Below are positions 8,369 through 17,424 of a stretch of 64,000 bases of DNA, one piece after another. The first letter of the stretch is position 1. Each line of letters starts with the position of its first letter. The DNA is from Aureimonas glaciei (GTDB taxonomy: Bacteria; Pseudomonadota; Alphaproteobacteria; Rhizobiales; Rhizobiaceae). The notes under the pieces are model-generated. The model was not told the DNA's origin, ran no database searches, and was given only the letters and a program-made list of their open reading frames with translations. The stretch covers positions 213,757 to 277,756 of the forward strand of contig NZ_BMJJ01000008.1 in assembly GCF_014643375.1 (NCBI RefSeq), given 5' to 3'. The position numbers and the translations under genes were made by a program.

Positions 8369-9580
8369 TCAGGTCCGCGCGGACGGGGCATCCTCACGCC
8401 GGGCGGCCACGACGGGGGGAGCCGCGACCGGGCGCGGCGTCACGAGCATCAGCCCGGCCCCGGCCAGAAGCCCCCAGAACGGTGCCGAGATCCCGAGGAT
8501 GGCGACGCCGGAGGCGGTGACGAGGAAGGTCAGCGTCGCGGCCTCCCGCTCTCCCGGCGCCGCCAGCGCGGCATGGGCCGCGCCGGAGAAGGCGCCGATC
8601 AGGGCCAGACCCGCCACCGCCTGGATGAGCAGCGGCGACAGGCTGGCAAAGGCGGTGACGAGCCCGGCGGCGAGGCCGAAGCCGACATAGGCGAGGCCCG
8701 AGACGACGCCTGCCCAGTAGCGCCGTTCGCGCGCGGGGCCGGCCTCCTCGCCGGCGCAGATCGCCGCCGTGATCGCCGCCAGATTCACCGCATGGCCGCC
8801 GAAAGGCGCGGCCGCGAGGCTGAACAGGCCGGTGACGGCAAACAGCGGCCCCGGCGAAGGCGCGAAGCCGTTGACCTTCAGAATGGCGAGGCCGGGGATG
8901 TTCTGCGAGGCCATGGTCACCAGGAACAGCGGCAAAGCGATGCCGACGAGGCTCGCCAGGGTGAAGACGGGCATCACCCCCACCGGATAGGGCAGCGCCG
9001 GGCCAAGGGTCGACAGCCCGTCGGAATGGGTCAGGACGATGACGCCGATGGCGACGAGCGCGGCGGCGGGCACCGCCAGCAGCCGGTTCAGCCGCGAGAC
9101 CAGGAGCCAGGTGCCGGCGACGGCGAGGCCCGCCAGCGGCGTCGCCGCGACGGCGCGTACCGGCGCCAGGCAGAGCGAGAACAGGATGCCGGCGAGCATG
9201 GCATTGGCAAGGCTCGCCGGCAGAAGCGCGATCAGCCGCCCGAGCGGCCGGATGACGCCGGCCAGAATGACCAGCAGGCCGGAAACGACGAAGGCCCCGA
9301 CCGCGACGGCAAAGCCGCCCTCGGGCAGTGCGGAGGTGGCCAGGAGCGCGGCGCCGGGCGTCGACCAGGCGATCGAGATCGGCATCCGCGTCTTCCGGCT
9401 GAGGGCGATGCCGCAGAGGCCCATCGCGACCGATAGCGCCATCAGGCCGGAGGCGGCCTGGTCGCGCGTCGCGCCCATCGCGCCGAGTCCCTGCAAAATG
9501 ACCGAGAACGAGCTGGTGAAGCCGACGAAGGCAGCCAGCAGGCCGGCCGTGACGGTGGGGAGGGGCGGTAATCGGTGCAT
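8369..9580 (-). CDS. BenE-family transporter (benzoate/H+ symporter type)
   Basis: A 403-residue integral membrane protein with about twelve hydrophobic segments, starting MHRLPPLPTVTAGLLAAFVGFTSS. It matches the BenE family (GLGAMGATRDQAASGLMALS, PISIAWSTPGAALLA, FLVTMASQNIPGLAILK). BenE was named from benzoate uptake in Acinetobacter, but most members are uncharacterised and no aromatic-degradation genes lie nearby, so the substrate is open. It lies 83 bases downstream of the metallophosphoesterase on the same strand and may be co-transcribed with it. The ATG at 9580 fits the family N-terminus. Confidence 0.88.
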   Translation of the reverse strand: MHRLPPLPTVTAGLLAAFVGFTSSFSVILQGLGAMGATRDQAASGLMALSVAMGLCGIALSRKTRMPISIAWSTPGAALLATSALPEGGFAVAVGAFVVSGLLVILAGVIRPLGRLIALLPASLANAMLAGILFSLCLAPVRAVAATPLAGLAVAGTWLLVSRLNRLLAVPAAALVAIGVIVLTHSDGLSTLGPALPYPVGVMPVFTLASLVGIALPLFLVTMASQNIPGLAILKVNGFAPSPGPLFAVTGLFSLAAAPFGGHAVNLAAITAAICAGEEAGPARERRYWAGVVSGLAYVGFGLAAGLVTAFASLSPLLIQAVAGLALIGAFSGAAHAALAAPGEREAATLTFLVTASGVAILGISAPFWGLLAGAGLMLVTPRPVAAPPVVAARREDAPSART

Positions 9581-9663
9581 GGACAAGGCTGCCGTGAAAA
9601 GGCCGGGCCTCTGCTCTGCCCGACCCGAGCGTCCGTCGCAACCGCCAAGGTCGGCTGTTGACC

Positions 9664-10623
9664 TTACAGGCCGCCGCCGGCCGGCAGCGCATCCTCCTGA
9701 TCGCCGACATTGACGGTCTCGCCGTTGGCCATCAGCTGTCGCTGGCGGATCCAGTCGATGCCGCTGCCGTCGCGCTTCAGGCCGCGCTCGCGCTGGACAA
9801 GCGTCCAGGCGCCGGGCTCGCCGTCGATCTGGAACAGGTTGTAGCGGGCTGCGGGCTTGGCACTGCCGGCGCTCTGACTGGCGGAGGGCACGCCGACCAC
9901 CGGCACCAGGCCGTCGACGCCGGCGATCCAGTGCAGCGTGTCGAGATGGGTATGGCCGTGCAGCACGAGATCGGCGCCGACCTCGCGGATCACCTTCCAG
10001 AAGAACTGCTTGCCCATCAGCCGCTTGTGCCAGGAGGTGGCGTTCGACACCGGCGGATGGTGGATCATCACCACGCAGAAATGCCCCGTCGTGCGGCAGG
10101 CTCCCAGCATCTTCGCCAGCGCCAGCGCCTGCTTGCGCTTGAACGTGCCGGTGGCGAAGAAGGGCGCCGTCGCCTCGGCGCTGTTGACGCCGAAGATGGC
10201 GACATTGCCGCGCAGCCGGACATAGGGAAAGAGATGGCCGATGGAGGCGAGCGGATTGTCGCCGACCATGTAGTCGTGCCACTCGGCACAAGCCCGCTTC
10301 AAGGCGCCGGGGACATAGGCATCGTGGTTTCCCGGGACGACGGAAACGTTGTGGGCCGTCCCCAGATCCCTAAGCCAGAGGCCGGCACCGACGATCTCCG
10401 TCTTGGTGGCGAGGTTGACCAGATCGCCGGTCACCGCCACATGGTCGGGACCTTGCGCCTTCATGTCGGCGACAAGCGAGGTCAGCGTGTCGCCGAACAT
10501 CACCCGCCGCCGGTTGCGGTGCCAGTTGACGTAGCCGGTGACGCGCTTGGACGCGAGTTCCCGGAACGAGAGTTCGGGAAGGGGACCGAGATGGATATCG
10601 GAGAGGTGCGCAAGGGTGAACAT
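9664..10623 (-). CDS. Calcineurin-like metallophosphoesterase
   Basis: A 319-residue protein of the class III cyclic-nucleotide phosphodiesterase type. The five metal-binding blocks appear in order: LSDIHLG (residues ~7-13, metal ligands D9 and H11), TGDLVNL, PGNHDAY, MIHHPPV and HGHTHLD. It should be a cytoplasmic dinuclear-metal phosphoesterase. The substrate (cyclic nucleotide, phospholipid or other) cannot be read from sequence. ATG at 10623 fits the family N-terminus (MFTLAHLSDIH); a TTG six bases upstream is possible. It diverges from the Nudix gene with only 56 bases between the two starts. Confidence 0.9.
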   Translation of the reverse strand: MFTLAHLSDIHLGPLPELSFRELASKRVTGYVNWHRNRRRVMFGDTLTSLVADMKAQGPDHVAVTGDLVNLATKTEIVGAGLWLRDLGTAHNVSVVPGNHDAYVPGALKRACAEWHDYMVGDNPLASIGHLFPYVRLRGNVAIFGVNSAEATAPFFATGTFKRKQALALAKMLGACRTTGHFCVVMIHHPPVSNATSWHKRLMGKQFFWKVIREVGADLVLHGHTHLDTLHWIAGVDGLVPVVGVPSASQSAGSAKPAARYNLFQIDGEPGAWTLVQRERGLKRDGSGIDWIRQRQLMANGETVNVGDQEDALPAGGGL

Positions 10624-10679
10624 GGGCAAGCATCTAGCTGCTTGACGCCAAAGGGAAAGAGCCGGAGAGCCGCATCGCC

Positions 10680-11141
10680 ATGGTAAAGCCCGGCCTGAAG
10701 CTCCGCCTCTTCCACATGGCGCATGTGATGATGCGGCCGATGACGCTCGGCACGCGCTGTGCCGCCTTCGACACGGAGGGGCGGATCTTTCTCGTGCGCC
10801 ACACCTACATCGCGGGATGGCATCTGCCGGGCGGCGGCGTCGATGCCGGCGAGACGATCGAAGAGGGCCTCTGCCGCGAACTGCGCGAGGAGGGCAATCT
10901 CGAGCCGACCGAGCCGCCGCGCCTCGTCGCCCTCTACTTCAACCGCTTCGCCTCCCGGCGCGACCACGTCGCCTTCTATGTCTGCCGCAACGTCCGGCAG
11001 AGCGCGCCGAAACCCGCCAGCGGCGAGATCGCCGAGTCCGGCTTCTTCGATCTCGCCGCGCTGCCGGACGGGCTCGCCGCCGCCACAAGAAGGCGCCTCG
11101 ACGAACTCGCCTCGGAGGGGCCGTTCGACTCTTACTGGTGA
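10680..11141 (+). CDS. Nudix hydrolase
   Basis: A 153-residue Nudix protein. The Nudix box runs from about residue 52 to 74: Gly, five residues, Glu-58, seven residues, then REL-R-EE, supplying the Mg ligands. The final Gly of the consensus is Asn here (EEGNLEP). Upstream sequence CAAFDTEGRIFLVRHTYIAGWHLPGGG is characteristic of Nudix enzymes acting on nucleoside-diphosphate-linked substrates. The 3' end overlaps the end of the convergent secreted hydrolase by ten bases. Confidence 0.88.
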   Translation: MVKPGLKLRLFHMAHVMMRPMTLGTRCAAFDTEGRIFLVRHTYIAGWHLPGGGVDAGETIEEGLCRELREEGNLEPTEPPRLVALYFNRFASRRDHVAFYVCRNVRQSAPKPASGEIAESGFFDLAALPDGLAAATRRRLDELASEGPFDSYW

Positions 11142-12220
11142 GACGGAACGGCTTCCGGCCCGGAAAGGCCGAGAAAGGCGGCGACGGCGTCGATCACCTC
11201 GGCATGGACGGCGGCTCTGTCGGAGCCCGCGGGATCGGTGCAGACGGGATCGTCCTGTTCTTCCTCCAGCATCTTTGCAGCCTGCGGCGTGCAGAGGCCG
11301 AGGAAGGTGAAGTGGACGGCGGGCCGGATTGTCTCGTAGGTCGCGTTAGAGAGGCGGGCGGCGAGGTCGCTGCCTTTGGCTGAGACGTCGACTCCACGCC
11401 AGGGATCGGGCGCGCCGAGATTGATCAAGAGCACCGGCAGCGTCATCGCCGCGATGCCTTCCGGCGATAGGGCATCCGTCACACCGGGATCGACTGCAAT
11501 GACGGAGCCGACACGCGGATCGCGAACATTGGCCTCCATCTCGGCCGGCAAACGGTCGAGGTCGACGCCGCCTTTGCGGTAGAAGACGCAGTCGCCCTGC
11601 TCGCCGAAAGTCCGGCAATAGTCCCGGTACTTCGTCCGCACAAAATGGCCGCCGGCCAGATCGAGCACCGTGGTGCCGCCGAGCGAGAAGCCGAGGGCGC
11701 TGATCCGGCTGGTGTCGACGAGCTTGCCGAAGCTCGGATCGGCGAGAACGGTGTCGAGGGCGGCGCTGAGGTCCTTCGCCCGCTCGTCGAAGCGCGGGGT
11801 GCGGCGCGGCGAGGAATCGCCGGAGGTGGTGCCGGGATGGTTCACGGCCACGACCAGCGCGCCGCGCAGCGCCAGTTCCGACGACAGCCAGCCGAGCCCG
11901 TCCATGTTGCCGCCGGAGCCGTGCGACAGGAGGATCAGCGGGTGCTTGCCGGCTGCGGCGGCCGCTCCGACGAGGGCCGGCGTGCCTCTGAAGACCGGGT
12001 TCTCGCCGATGGGGATGGCATAGGTGCGGGCGCTGGCCCGGTACCAGATCGATGCCGGGACGAGGACGGCGCGATGCGGCGCCACGACGTCGAAACGGTC
12101 GTAGCCGGGCAGGGCCTCGATGTCGGAGCGGCCGGCTGCGGCGGCAGGGGCTGGCGGCGCAGCCAGCCCCTGAACCGAGCTTGCAAGGACGGCGAGACAG
12201 GCGAAAGTGGCGATGTTCAT
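11132..12220 (-). CDS. Secreted alpha/beta hydrolase (dienelactone/PAF-acetylhydrolase-like)
   Basis: A 362-residue exported hydrolase. The N-terminus MNIATFACLAVLASSVQGLAA is a signal peptide. LLSHGSGGNMDGL near residue 98 is the oxyanion region and GFSLGG puts the nucleophile Ser at ~179. The rest resembles periplasmic predicted dienelactone hydrolases related to platelet-activating-factor acetylhydrolase. Cysteines (YCRTFGEQGDCVFY, LGLCTPQ) would suit disulfides after export. ATG at 12220 is chosen because the signal peptide begins there; the upstream in-frame extension has no such features. It diverges from an AraC-type regulator, with 137 bases shared between the starts. Confidence 0.85.
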   Translation of the reverse strand: MNIATFACLAVLASSVQGLAAPPAPAAAAGRSDIEALPGYDRFDVVAPHRAVLVPASIWYRASARTYAIPIGENPVFRGTPALVGAAAAAGKHPLILLSHGSGGNMDGLGWLSSELALRGALVVAVNHPGTTSGDSSPRRTPRFDERAKDLSAALDTVLADPSFGKLVDTSRISALGFSLGGTTVLDLAGGHFVRTKYRDYCRTFGEQGDCVFYRKGGVDLDRLPAEMEANVRDPRVGSVIAVDPGVTDALSPEGIAAMTLPVLLINLGAPDPWRGVDVSAKGSDLAARLSNATYETIRPAVHFTFLGLCTPQAAKMLEEEQDDPVCTDPAGSDRAAVHAEVIDAVAAFLGLSGPEAVPSHQ

Positions 12221-12357
12221 GGCGGAGATCCTTGCCGTGAGAGGAACAAGCCGCCCACCCAAGCCCGCGCCGCCTTCCGGCCGCGTCCTGCAACCGGTTC
12301 GAGGTCGCGCCGATCGCGTTCAAGGCCTATCGAGAGGGTGTCTGAAGGGAGCAGTCC

Positions 12358-13443
12358 ATGTTCGCCGTGCCGATCTCCATCGTCGTCTCTCTCGCGCTCA
12401 GCTTCGTTCTCGTCCGGATGCGGCTGAGGGGGAGCCTGGCGCCGCCGCTGGCCGTGCTGCTCGGCGCCTGCATCCTGCAGGGCGTGGTCAACGCGCTGGC
12501 GCAATATTACGGCCTGCCGGTCTTTCGCCTGGTCCAGCCGGTGACGGCGGTGTGCGTCGCGCCCGTCGCCTGGCTGGCGCTGCGATCGGCGCAGGGGCGC
12601 GGCGGCGCGCCGTCGGCGGGGCTCCTGCATCTGCTCGCGCCGGCCTTCGTGGCCTTCTGCATCGCCAGAGCGCCCGAGGCGATCGACGCGGCGGTCATCG
12701 CGGTCTTCGCCTGCTACGGCGCGGCGATGCTCCTGGCGCTGCGGTCCGGCGCCGACGGACTGCCCGAAGCCAGGCTCGATGCGGGCGACTGGCCGCCTTT
12801 GGTCTGGCGGGCGATCGCCGCGACCCTCATCTTCTCGGCCGTCAGCGATGCGGCCATCTCGCTGGCGGTGGTTTCGGGGGAGGGCTGGCTGAAGAGCTGG
12901 ATCATCGGTTTCGGATCCAGCCTGACATTGCTTCTCGTCGGGACGCTCGCCTCCTTGCCCGCCCTCGGCCGCGCGCCGGGAATCGTCGACGCGACGGCGG
13001 CGCCCGCGGCTGCCGAAGCGGCGGCCGAAAGCGACGCGGAGCGGGGCCGCGATGCCGCGATCATGGCCGACCTCGAGCGGCTGCTGGACGGGCAGCGGCT
13101 CCATCGCGACAGCGAGCTGACGCTTTCGCGGCTCGCGCGGCGGCTGGGCCTACCGGCCAAGCGCGTCTCGGAGGCGATCAACCGGCAGACCGGCGAAAAC
13201 GTCTCGCGCTATGTCAACGGTTTTCGGGTCGCCGACGCCTGCCAGGCGATCGACGCCGGCCGCTCCGTCACCGACGCCATGCTCGGCAGCGGCTTTGCCA
13301 CCAAGTCCAACTTCAACCGCGAGTTCCGCCGCGTGACGGGGATGGCGCCGGCGCAATGGGCGGTTTCGCCGCGGATGCTGCGCCCGGCGGAGCTGACGCC
13401 GCCCGCTCCGCCCGAGTCGATCGCCGGGCCGCAGGCAACCTGA
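12358..13443 (+). CDS. Membrane-anchored AraC-type transcriptional regulator
   Basis: A 361-residue protein with a multi-helix membrane domain over residues ~1-215 (roughly seven hydrophobic segments, starting FAVPISIVVSLALSFVLV) and an AraC/XylS DNA-binding domain at about 240-340: LSRLARRLGLPAKRVSEAINRQ is the first helix-turn-helix and DAMLGSGFATKSNFNREFRRVTG the second. No soluble effector domain is present, so the signal is presumably sensed in or near the membrane. It is divergent from the secreted hydrolase, the obvious candidate target. A ggga site lies upstream of the ATG. A short Pro-rich tail follows the HTH domain. Confidence 0.88.
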   Translation: MFAVPISIVVSLALSFVLVRMRLRGSLAPPLAVLLGACILQGVVNALAQYYGLPVFRLVQPVTAVCVAPVAWLALRSAQGRGGAPSAGLLHLLAPAFVAFCIARAPEAIDAAVIAVFACYGAAMLLALRSGADGLPEARLDAGDWPPLVWRAIAATLIFSAVSDAAISLAVVSGEGWLKSWIIGFGSSLTLLLVGTLASLPALGRAPGIVDATAAPAAAEAAAESDAERGRDAAIMADLERLLDGQRLHRDSELTLSRLARRLGLPAKRVSEAINRQTGENVSRYVNGFRVADACQAIDAGRSVTDAMLGSGFATKSNFNREFRRVTGMAPAQWAVSPRMLRPAELTPPAPPESIAGPQAT

Positions 13444-13468
13444 GACCCCCGGAGTTCTGTCCCGCTTT

Positions 13469-14443
13469 CTAGGAAAACCGCTCGCGACCATGCTTCTGCC
13501 GAAGATCCTGGTCCGGCCCGAGCGGCACGATGGCGGTCGGGTTGATCATGGTGTGGCTCTGGTAGTAGTGGCCCTTGATGTGCTCGAAATTGACGGTCTC
13601 GGCGATGCCGGGCTGTTGGTAGAGATCGAGCATGTAGGGGAAGAGGTTGGGATAGTCGGCAATCTGGCGGGCATTGCACTTGAAGTGCCCGTGGTAGACC
13701 GCGTCGAAGCGGATCAGCGTCGTGAACAGGCGCCAGTCGGCCTCGGTGATGGTGTTGCCGACGAGGTAGCGCTGGCCCGCCAGCAGCGCGTCCAGCGCAT
13801 CCAGTTCGGAAAACAGAACGTGGAACGGCGCCTCGTAGGCTTCCTGCGTGGTCGCGAAGCCGCATTTGTAGACGCCGTTGTTGATCCGGTCGTAGACGCG
13901 GGCGTTGACGGCGTCGATCTCCGGCAGGAGGGCGTCCGGCGCGAGGTCGACGGTCTCGTCGGCAAGCGCGCCGAAGCCGGCATTGAAGATCCGGATGATC
14001 TCGGCCGACTCGTTGTTGACGATGGTGCCCGTCTTCTTGTCCCAGAGCACCGGCACGGTGACGCGGCCGGTAAAGTCGGCCTTCGCCTGGGTATAGACCT
14101 CGTAGAGGCGGTCCTTGCCGAGCACGCTGTCGGGAATGGCGCCGGGACGGTCGGAAAACACCCAGCCGTTCTCGCCCATCAGGAAATCGACCACCGACAG
14201 CGAGACGACGTCCTCGAGCTTCTTCAGCCGCCGGACGATCAGCGTGCGGTGCGCCCAGGGGCAGGCGAGGGAGATGTAGAGGTGATAGCGGCCGGCCTCC
14301 GCGGGAAACGCCTTGCGCCCGTCCGGCGCGGGCGTTCCGTCCGGGGTGATCCAGTCGCGAAATGCCGTCGTCGTGCGCTCGAAGCTGCCGTTCTTCGATT
14401 CGTACCACTTGTCCTGCCAGCGGCCCTCGACCAGAAGTCCCAT
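13469..14443 (-). CDS. yqjG: Glutathionyl-hydroquinone reductase (xi-class GST)
   Basis: A 324-residue xi-class glutathione transferase of the YqjG/ECM4 family, which reduces glutathionyl-hydroquinones to free hydroquinones. The thioredoxin-like N-terminal domain carries the class-defining CPWAHRT motif with the catalytic Cys at ~61; SVVDFLMGENGW and VPVLWDKKTGTIVNNESAEI follow. The all-helical C-terminal domain has YLVGNTITEADWRLFTTL and ends in FEHIKGHYYQSH and INPTAIVPLGP, all typical. Length matches the family. It stands alone, convergent with the AraC gene. Confidence 0.93.
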   Translation of the reverse strand: MGLLVEGRWQDKWYESKNGSFERTTTAFRDWITPDGTPAPDGRKAFPAEAGRYHLYISLACPWAHRTLIVRRLKKLEDVVSLSVVDFLMGENGWVFSDRPGAIPDSVLGKDRLYEVYTQAKADFTGRVTVPVLWDKKTGTIVNNESAEIIRIFNAGFGALADETVDLAPDALLPEIDAVNARVYDRINNGVYKCGFATTQEAYEAPFHVLFSELDALDALLAGQRYLVGNTITEADWRLFTTLIRFDAVYHGHFKCNARQIADYPNLFPYMLDLYQQPGIAETVNFEHIKGHYYQSHTMINPTAIVPLGPDQDLRQKHGRERFS

Positions 14444-14789
14444 CGTCCGTCTCCTTCAGGCCTCATGCCTCGCTCCCACATGGGAAGCGGGCCGGCCCGC
14501 CGTCAAGGCAGACGCAGCGTCAACGCCGGCGCGACGCCGACGCGACGCCCGGGCTGCGCCCGATGGACGCAGAACCCCGTCGGTGCTAATCGGGGCCAGG
14601 ACAGGCCTTTCGAGGCGTCGCCTCGTGCGATGCCGCCGGGCCGCGACGGCGAACTGGGAAGGACGGGCGTGACCTTGCAGCGACGACGATCCTCCTCGCG
14701 CCTTGATGCGCCAGAGGTGCCGAACCCGCGGCTCGCCTGAGCGGTAACCCGCCGGGACGGCCGTACCGCTCCTGCCCGGATTTCCTGCC
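14444..14789. other. Intergenic region without a recognised gene
   Basis: This 346-base stretch lies between the divergent starts of yqjG and the GNAT gene. It is GC-rich. Small open frames cross it but none has a ribosome site, a recognisable protein or codon use unlike chance. It should hold the promoters of both flanking genes, which I cannot place with confidence. Confidence 0.5.
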
Positions 14790-15296
14790 ATGTTTTCGCT
14801 TCCCGCCGTCCGGTATCTGCCGGAAACCCCCGATCATGACGCCGCCATCGAGGCGATAGCCGCCGAAGCTTTTGGTCCCGGCCGTTTCGCCCGCGCCGCC
14901 GAACGCGTGCGCGAATTGTGTCCCCGCGACAGAAGCCTCTGCTTCGTCGCTTTGTTCGACGGCGCCGTCGTCGGTTCCGTCCGCCAGACGCCTGTCGCCA
15001 TCGGCGGGCGCCCCGCCGTGGTGCTCGGGCCGCTGGCCGTCGGCCCGGTCTACAAGGGGCAGGGGATCGGCCGGCGGCTGATGGCCCTGGCGGAAAAGGC
15101 GGCGCGCGAGCGCGGCGAGACGGCGATCGTCCTGGTCGGCGACCGCGCCTATTACGAGCCGCTCGGCTACCGGCCGTTGCCGTCGGGGACGGTGATCATG
15201 CCCGGCCCCGTCGATCCCGCGCGGATCCTCGGCCTGCCGCTGGTCGACGGCGCCCTCGAAGGGCTTGCCGGCAGGGTCGGGCCGCGTCGCAGCTGA
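14790..15296 (+). CDS. GNAT-family N-acetyltransferase
   Basis: A 168-residue acetyltransferase of the GNAT fold. The acetyl-CoA site is in VLGPLAVGPVYKGQGIGRRLMALAEKAARERG (around residues 78-110; the pyrophosphate loop is KGQGIG). Motif B follows as VLVGDRAYYEPLGYRPL. This sub-type resembles YhbS-like putative acetyltransferases. The acceptor substrate is not predictable. Monocistronic; the next gene is on the other strand. Confidence 0.88.
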   Translation: MFSLPAVRYLPETPDHDAAIEAIAAEAFGPGRFARAAERVRELCPRDRSLCFVALFDGAVVGSVRQTPVAIGGRPAVVLGPLAVGPVYKGQGIGRRLMALAEKAARERGETAIVLVGDRAYYEPLGYRPLPSGTVIMPGPVDPARILGLPLVDGALEGLAGRVGPRRS

Positions 15297-15322
15297 CGGA
15301 CGACAGTCGCCGCCAAGCCTGA

Positions 15323-15342
15323 AGCATGATCCCGAAAGGTGG
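15323..15342. repeat. Fragment of a dispersed rhizobial repeat
   Basis: The 20 bases starting agcatgatcccgaaa resemble the core of an interspersed sequence common between genes in Rhizobiales. Only a fragment is present, in the short space between the convergent GNAT gene and the membrane-protein operon. Recognition is from memory of such repeats, not from a search. Confidence 0.35.
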
Positions 15343-15345
15343 CCT

Positions 15346-17424
15346 TTAGCGCCCCTCGCGGAACCAGGTGGCGGAAATGGTCATGAGCAGCACGGCGAGG
15401 CCGAGGAAGCCGGCAAACAGCGGCGTGCGATCGACGCCGCGCAGCACCGTTTCCTCGGTGGTCTTGAGGCCGATCCAGTCGCGCCCGTCGGCATCGGCGC
15501 GACCGCGCACCGGCACGATGCGCGGCACCTCGACGCTGCCGTCCTCGGCGATGCGGCGCACGCTGCCGCGCGTCGCGTCGGCGATCGGCTGCAGCTTCTC
15601 TGTCGTCGACACGGCCTCGCGGTATTCCTGCGGATTGACCGGACCGACATTGGCGAGCGTCCTCAGATCGCCGTTGGCGGCCTGGTAGAGGCCGAGTTCC
15701 TCGGTCTGCAACGTGCCCTCCCAGCGTCCCTCGCCGACCTGGATCAGCGGCACCTGCCGCGCCTCGCCGGACGGGGTGACGACGGTGGCCGGACCGGGAT
15801 CCTCGCCGATGGTCTGGCGGGTGACGACGAGGTCCTCGCCGCGCGTCTCGGCGCCGAGCGCTTCCTCGTCGAGCTCGGGCTCCTTCATCAGCCAGTGCGC
15901 GAGCCGCCGGAACAGCGCGACATGCGGGCCGCCGCCTTCGAAGCCGCGCGACCACAGCCAGCCCTGGTCCGACAGGAGCAGCGCGACGCGGCCCTCGCCG
16001 GCATGGTCGAGCACCAGCAGCGGCTTGCCGTTCGGCCCGTTCATCACCGTGTCGCCGCGCGGCGTCTCGACGTCGATCGAGCGGAACCACTCGCTCCAGG
16101 CCGGCGGGGTCTGGTCGGATCCCGGCAGGTTGCGCGTCACAGGATGCTTCTTGCCGAGGTCCGAGAGCGTCGGTCGGAACGCTTCCTGGTCGATCGTCCC
16201 GGTCGGTAGCGCCGGCAGGATCGAGGCGAGCGAGGTCGAGGCGACGGAATCGTTGCCGCCATATTCCGGCCCGGAGGCGATCAGAATCGCGCCGCCCTTT
16301 TCGACATACTGCGCGATGTAGTCGAAGTAGAGCGCCGGCAACACGCCGCGGCGCTGGTAGCGGTCGAAGATGATGAGGTCGAAATCCTCGATCTTCTCGA
16401 CGAAGAGCTCGCGCGTCGGGAAGGCGATCAGCGACAGCTCGTCGATCGGCGTGCCGTCCTGCTTTTCCGGGGGACGCAGGATGGTGAAGTGGACGAGATC
16501 GACGGCCGCGTCCGACTTCAGGAGATTGCGCCAGGTGCGCTCGCCGGCATGCGGCTCGCCGGAGACGAGGAGCACACGCAGGTTTTCGCGGATGCCGTCG
16601 ACGACGGCGATGGCGCGGTTGTTGATCGGGGTGATCTCTTCCGCGTCGAGGGCGGCGGAAAGCTCGATGATGTTCTTGCCCGCGCGCGGCAGCGTGAAGT
16701 CGGTGCGGGCGTCGACGCCGGGCGTCACCTGCTGGCGGCCGATCAGGTCGCCGTTGAGGAAGATGCGCACGTCGACGGGGTTGCGCGAGGCGCGCGGCCC
16801 GTCCTCGATGACGCGGAAAACGAGCTGCTGGTCCTGGTCGACGAGGCCAAAGCGCGGGCTGGTGGTGATCTCGATGCGGCGGTCGAACTCGTCGGCCCGG
16901 CCGGTGATCAGGCCGTGCACCGGCGCGTCGAAGCCAAGGGTCGAGGCGTCGGCGGGGATGTCGTGGATCTGACCGTCAGTCACCATGATCGCGCCAGCAA
17001 CCCGCGCCGGCGGCACGTCGCTGAAGGCCGAGCCGAGCGCCCCGAACAGAGCGGTGGTGGCGTCGCCGCCGGCCGTCCCGGCATTGCGGGCCTCGACGGT
17101 GCGCACCTCGAAGTCGGGGAAGCGCGCGAGGCTTTCCTGCAGGGCCGCCACCGCCGTCGCCGTCTCGGCGCTGCGCTGGCCGATGCTCTGGCTCTGGCTG
17201 TTGTCGACGACGAGCGCGACGACGCTCTTCAGGGGATCGCGCTGCTCGCGCAGCACCACGGGATTGAGCAGCGCCAGGATCAGGGCCGCCAGTGCGAGGA
17301 CGCGCAGAAACGACCCACGCATCCTGACCAGGAGGAGGACGGCGACCAACAGCGCGGCGGGAACGGCGAGGGCAGCCAGAACCGGCCAGGAGAAGAAGGG
17401 GGCGAACTGCATCGACCAGGTCAT
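15346..17424 (-). CDS. Membrane protein with vWA-like and glutamine-amidotransferase-like domains
   Basis: Last gene of the MoxR/DUF58/DUF4159 operon, 692 residues. Two or three hydrophobic segments occupy residues ~12-55, followed by a von Willebrand A-like domain whose MIDAS sequence DNSQS (74-78) fits D-x-S-x-S. The middle region (DGIRENLRVLLVSGEPHAGERTWRNLL, FDLIIFDRYQRRGVLPALYFDYIAQYVEKGGAILIASGPEYGG) has a class I glutamine-amidotransferase-like fold but shows no nucleophile-cysteine motif. A final membrane segment lies near the C-terminus (FAGFLGLAVLLMTISATWF). Most of the protein should be periplasmic between N- and C-terminal anchors. The start overlaps the DUF4159 stop as ATGA. Function is unknown; MoxR/vWA pairs elsewhere act in assembly or maturation of envelope or metal enzymes. 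Confidence 0.82.
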   Translation of the reverse strand: MTWSMQFAPFFSWPVLAALAVPAALLVAVLLLVRMRGSFLRVLALAALILALLNPVVLREQRDPLKSVVALVVDNSQSQSIGQRSAETATAVAALQESLARFPDFEVRTVEARNAGTAGGDATTALFGALGSAFSDVPPARVAGAIMVTDGQIHDIPADASTLGFDAPVHGLITGRADEFDRRIEITTSPRFGLVDQDQQLVFRVIEDGPRASRNPVDVRIFLNGDLIGRQQVTPGVDARTDFTLPRAGKNIIELSAALDAEEITPINNRAIAVVDGIRENLRVLLVSGEPHAGERTWRNLLKSDAAVDLVHFTILRPPEKQDGTPIDELSLIAFPTRELFVEKIEDFDLIIFDRYQRRGVLPALYFDYIAQYVEKGGAILIASGPEYGGNDSVASTSLASILPALPTGTIDQEAFRPTLSDLGKKHPVTRNLPGSDQTPPAWSEWFRSIDVETPRGDTVMNGPNGKPLLVLDHAGEGRVALLLSDQGWLWSRGFEGGGPHVALFRRLAHWLMKEPELDEEALGAETRGEDLVVTRQTIGEDPGPATVVTPSGEARQVPLIQVGEGRWEGTLQTEELGLYQAANGDLRTLANVGPVNPQEYREAVSTTEKLQPIADATRGSVRRIAEDGSVEVPRIVPVRGRADADGRDWIGLKTTEETVLRGVDRTPLFAGFLGLAVLLMTISATWFREGR

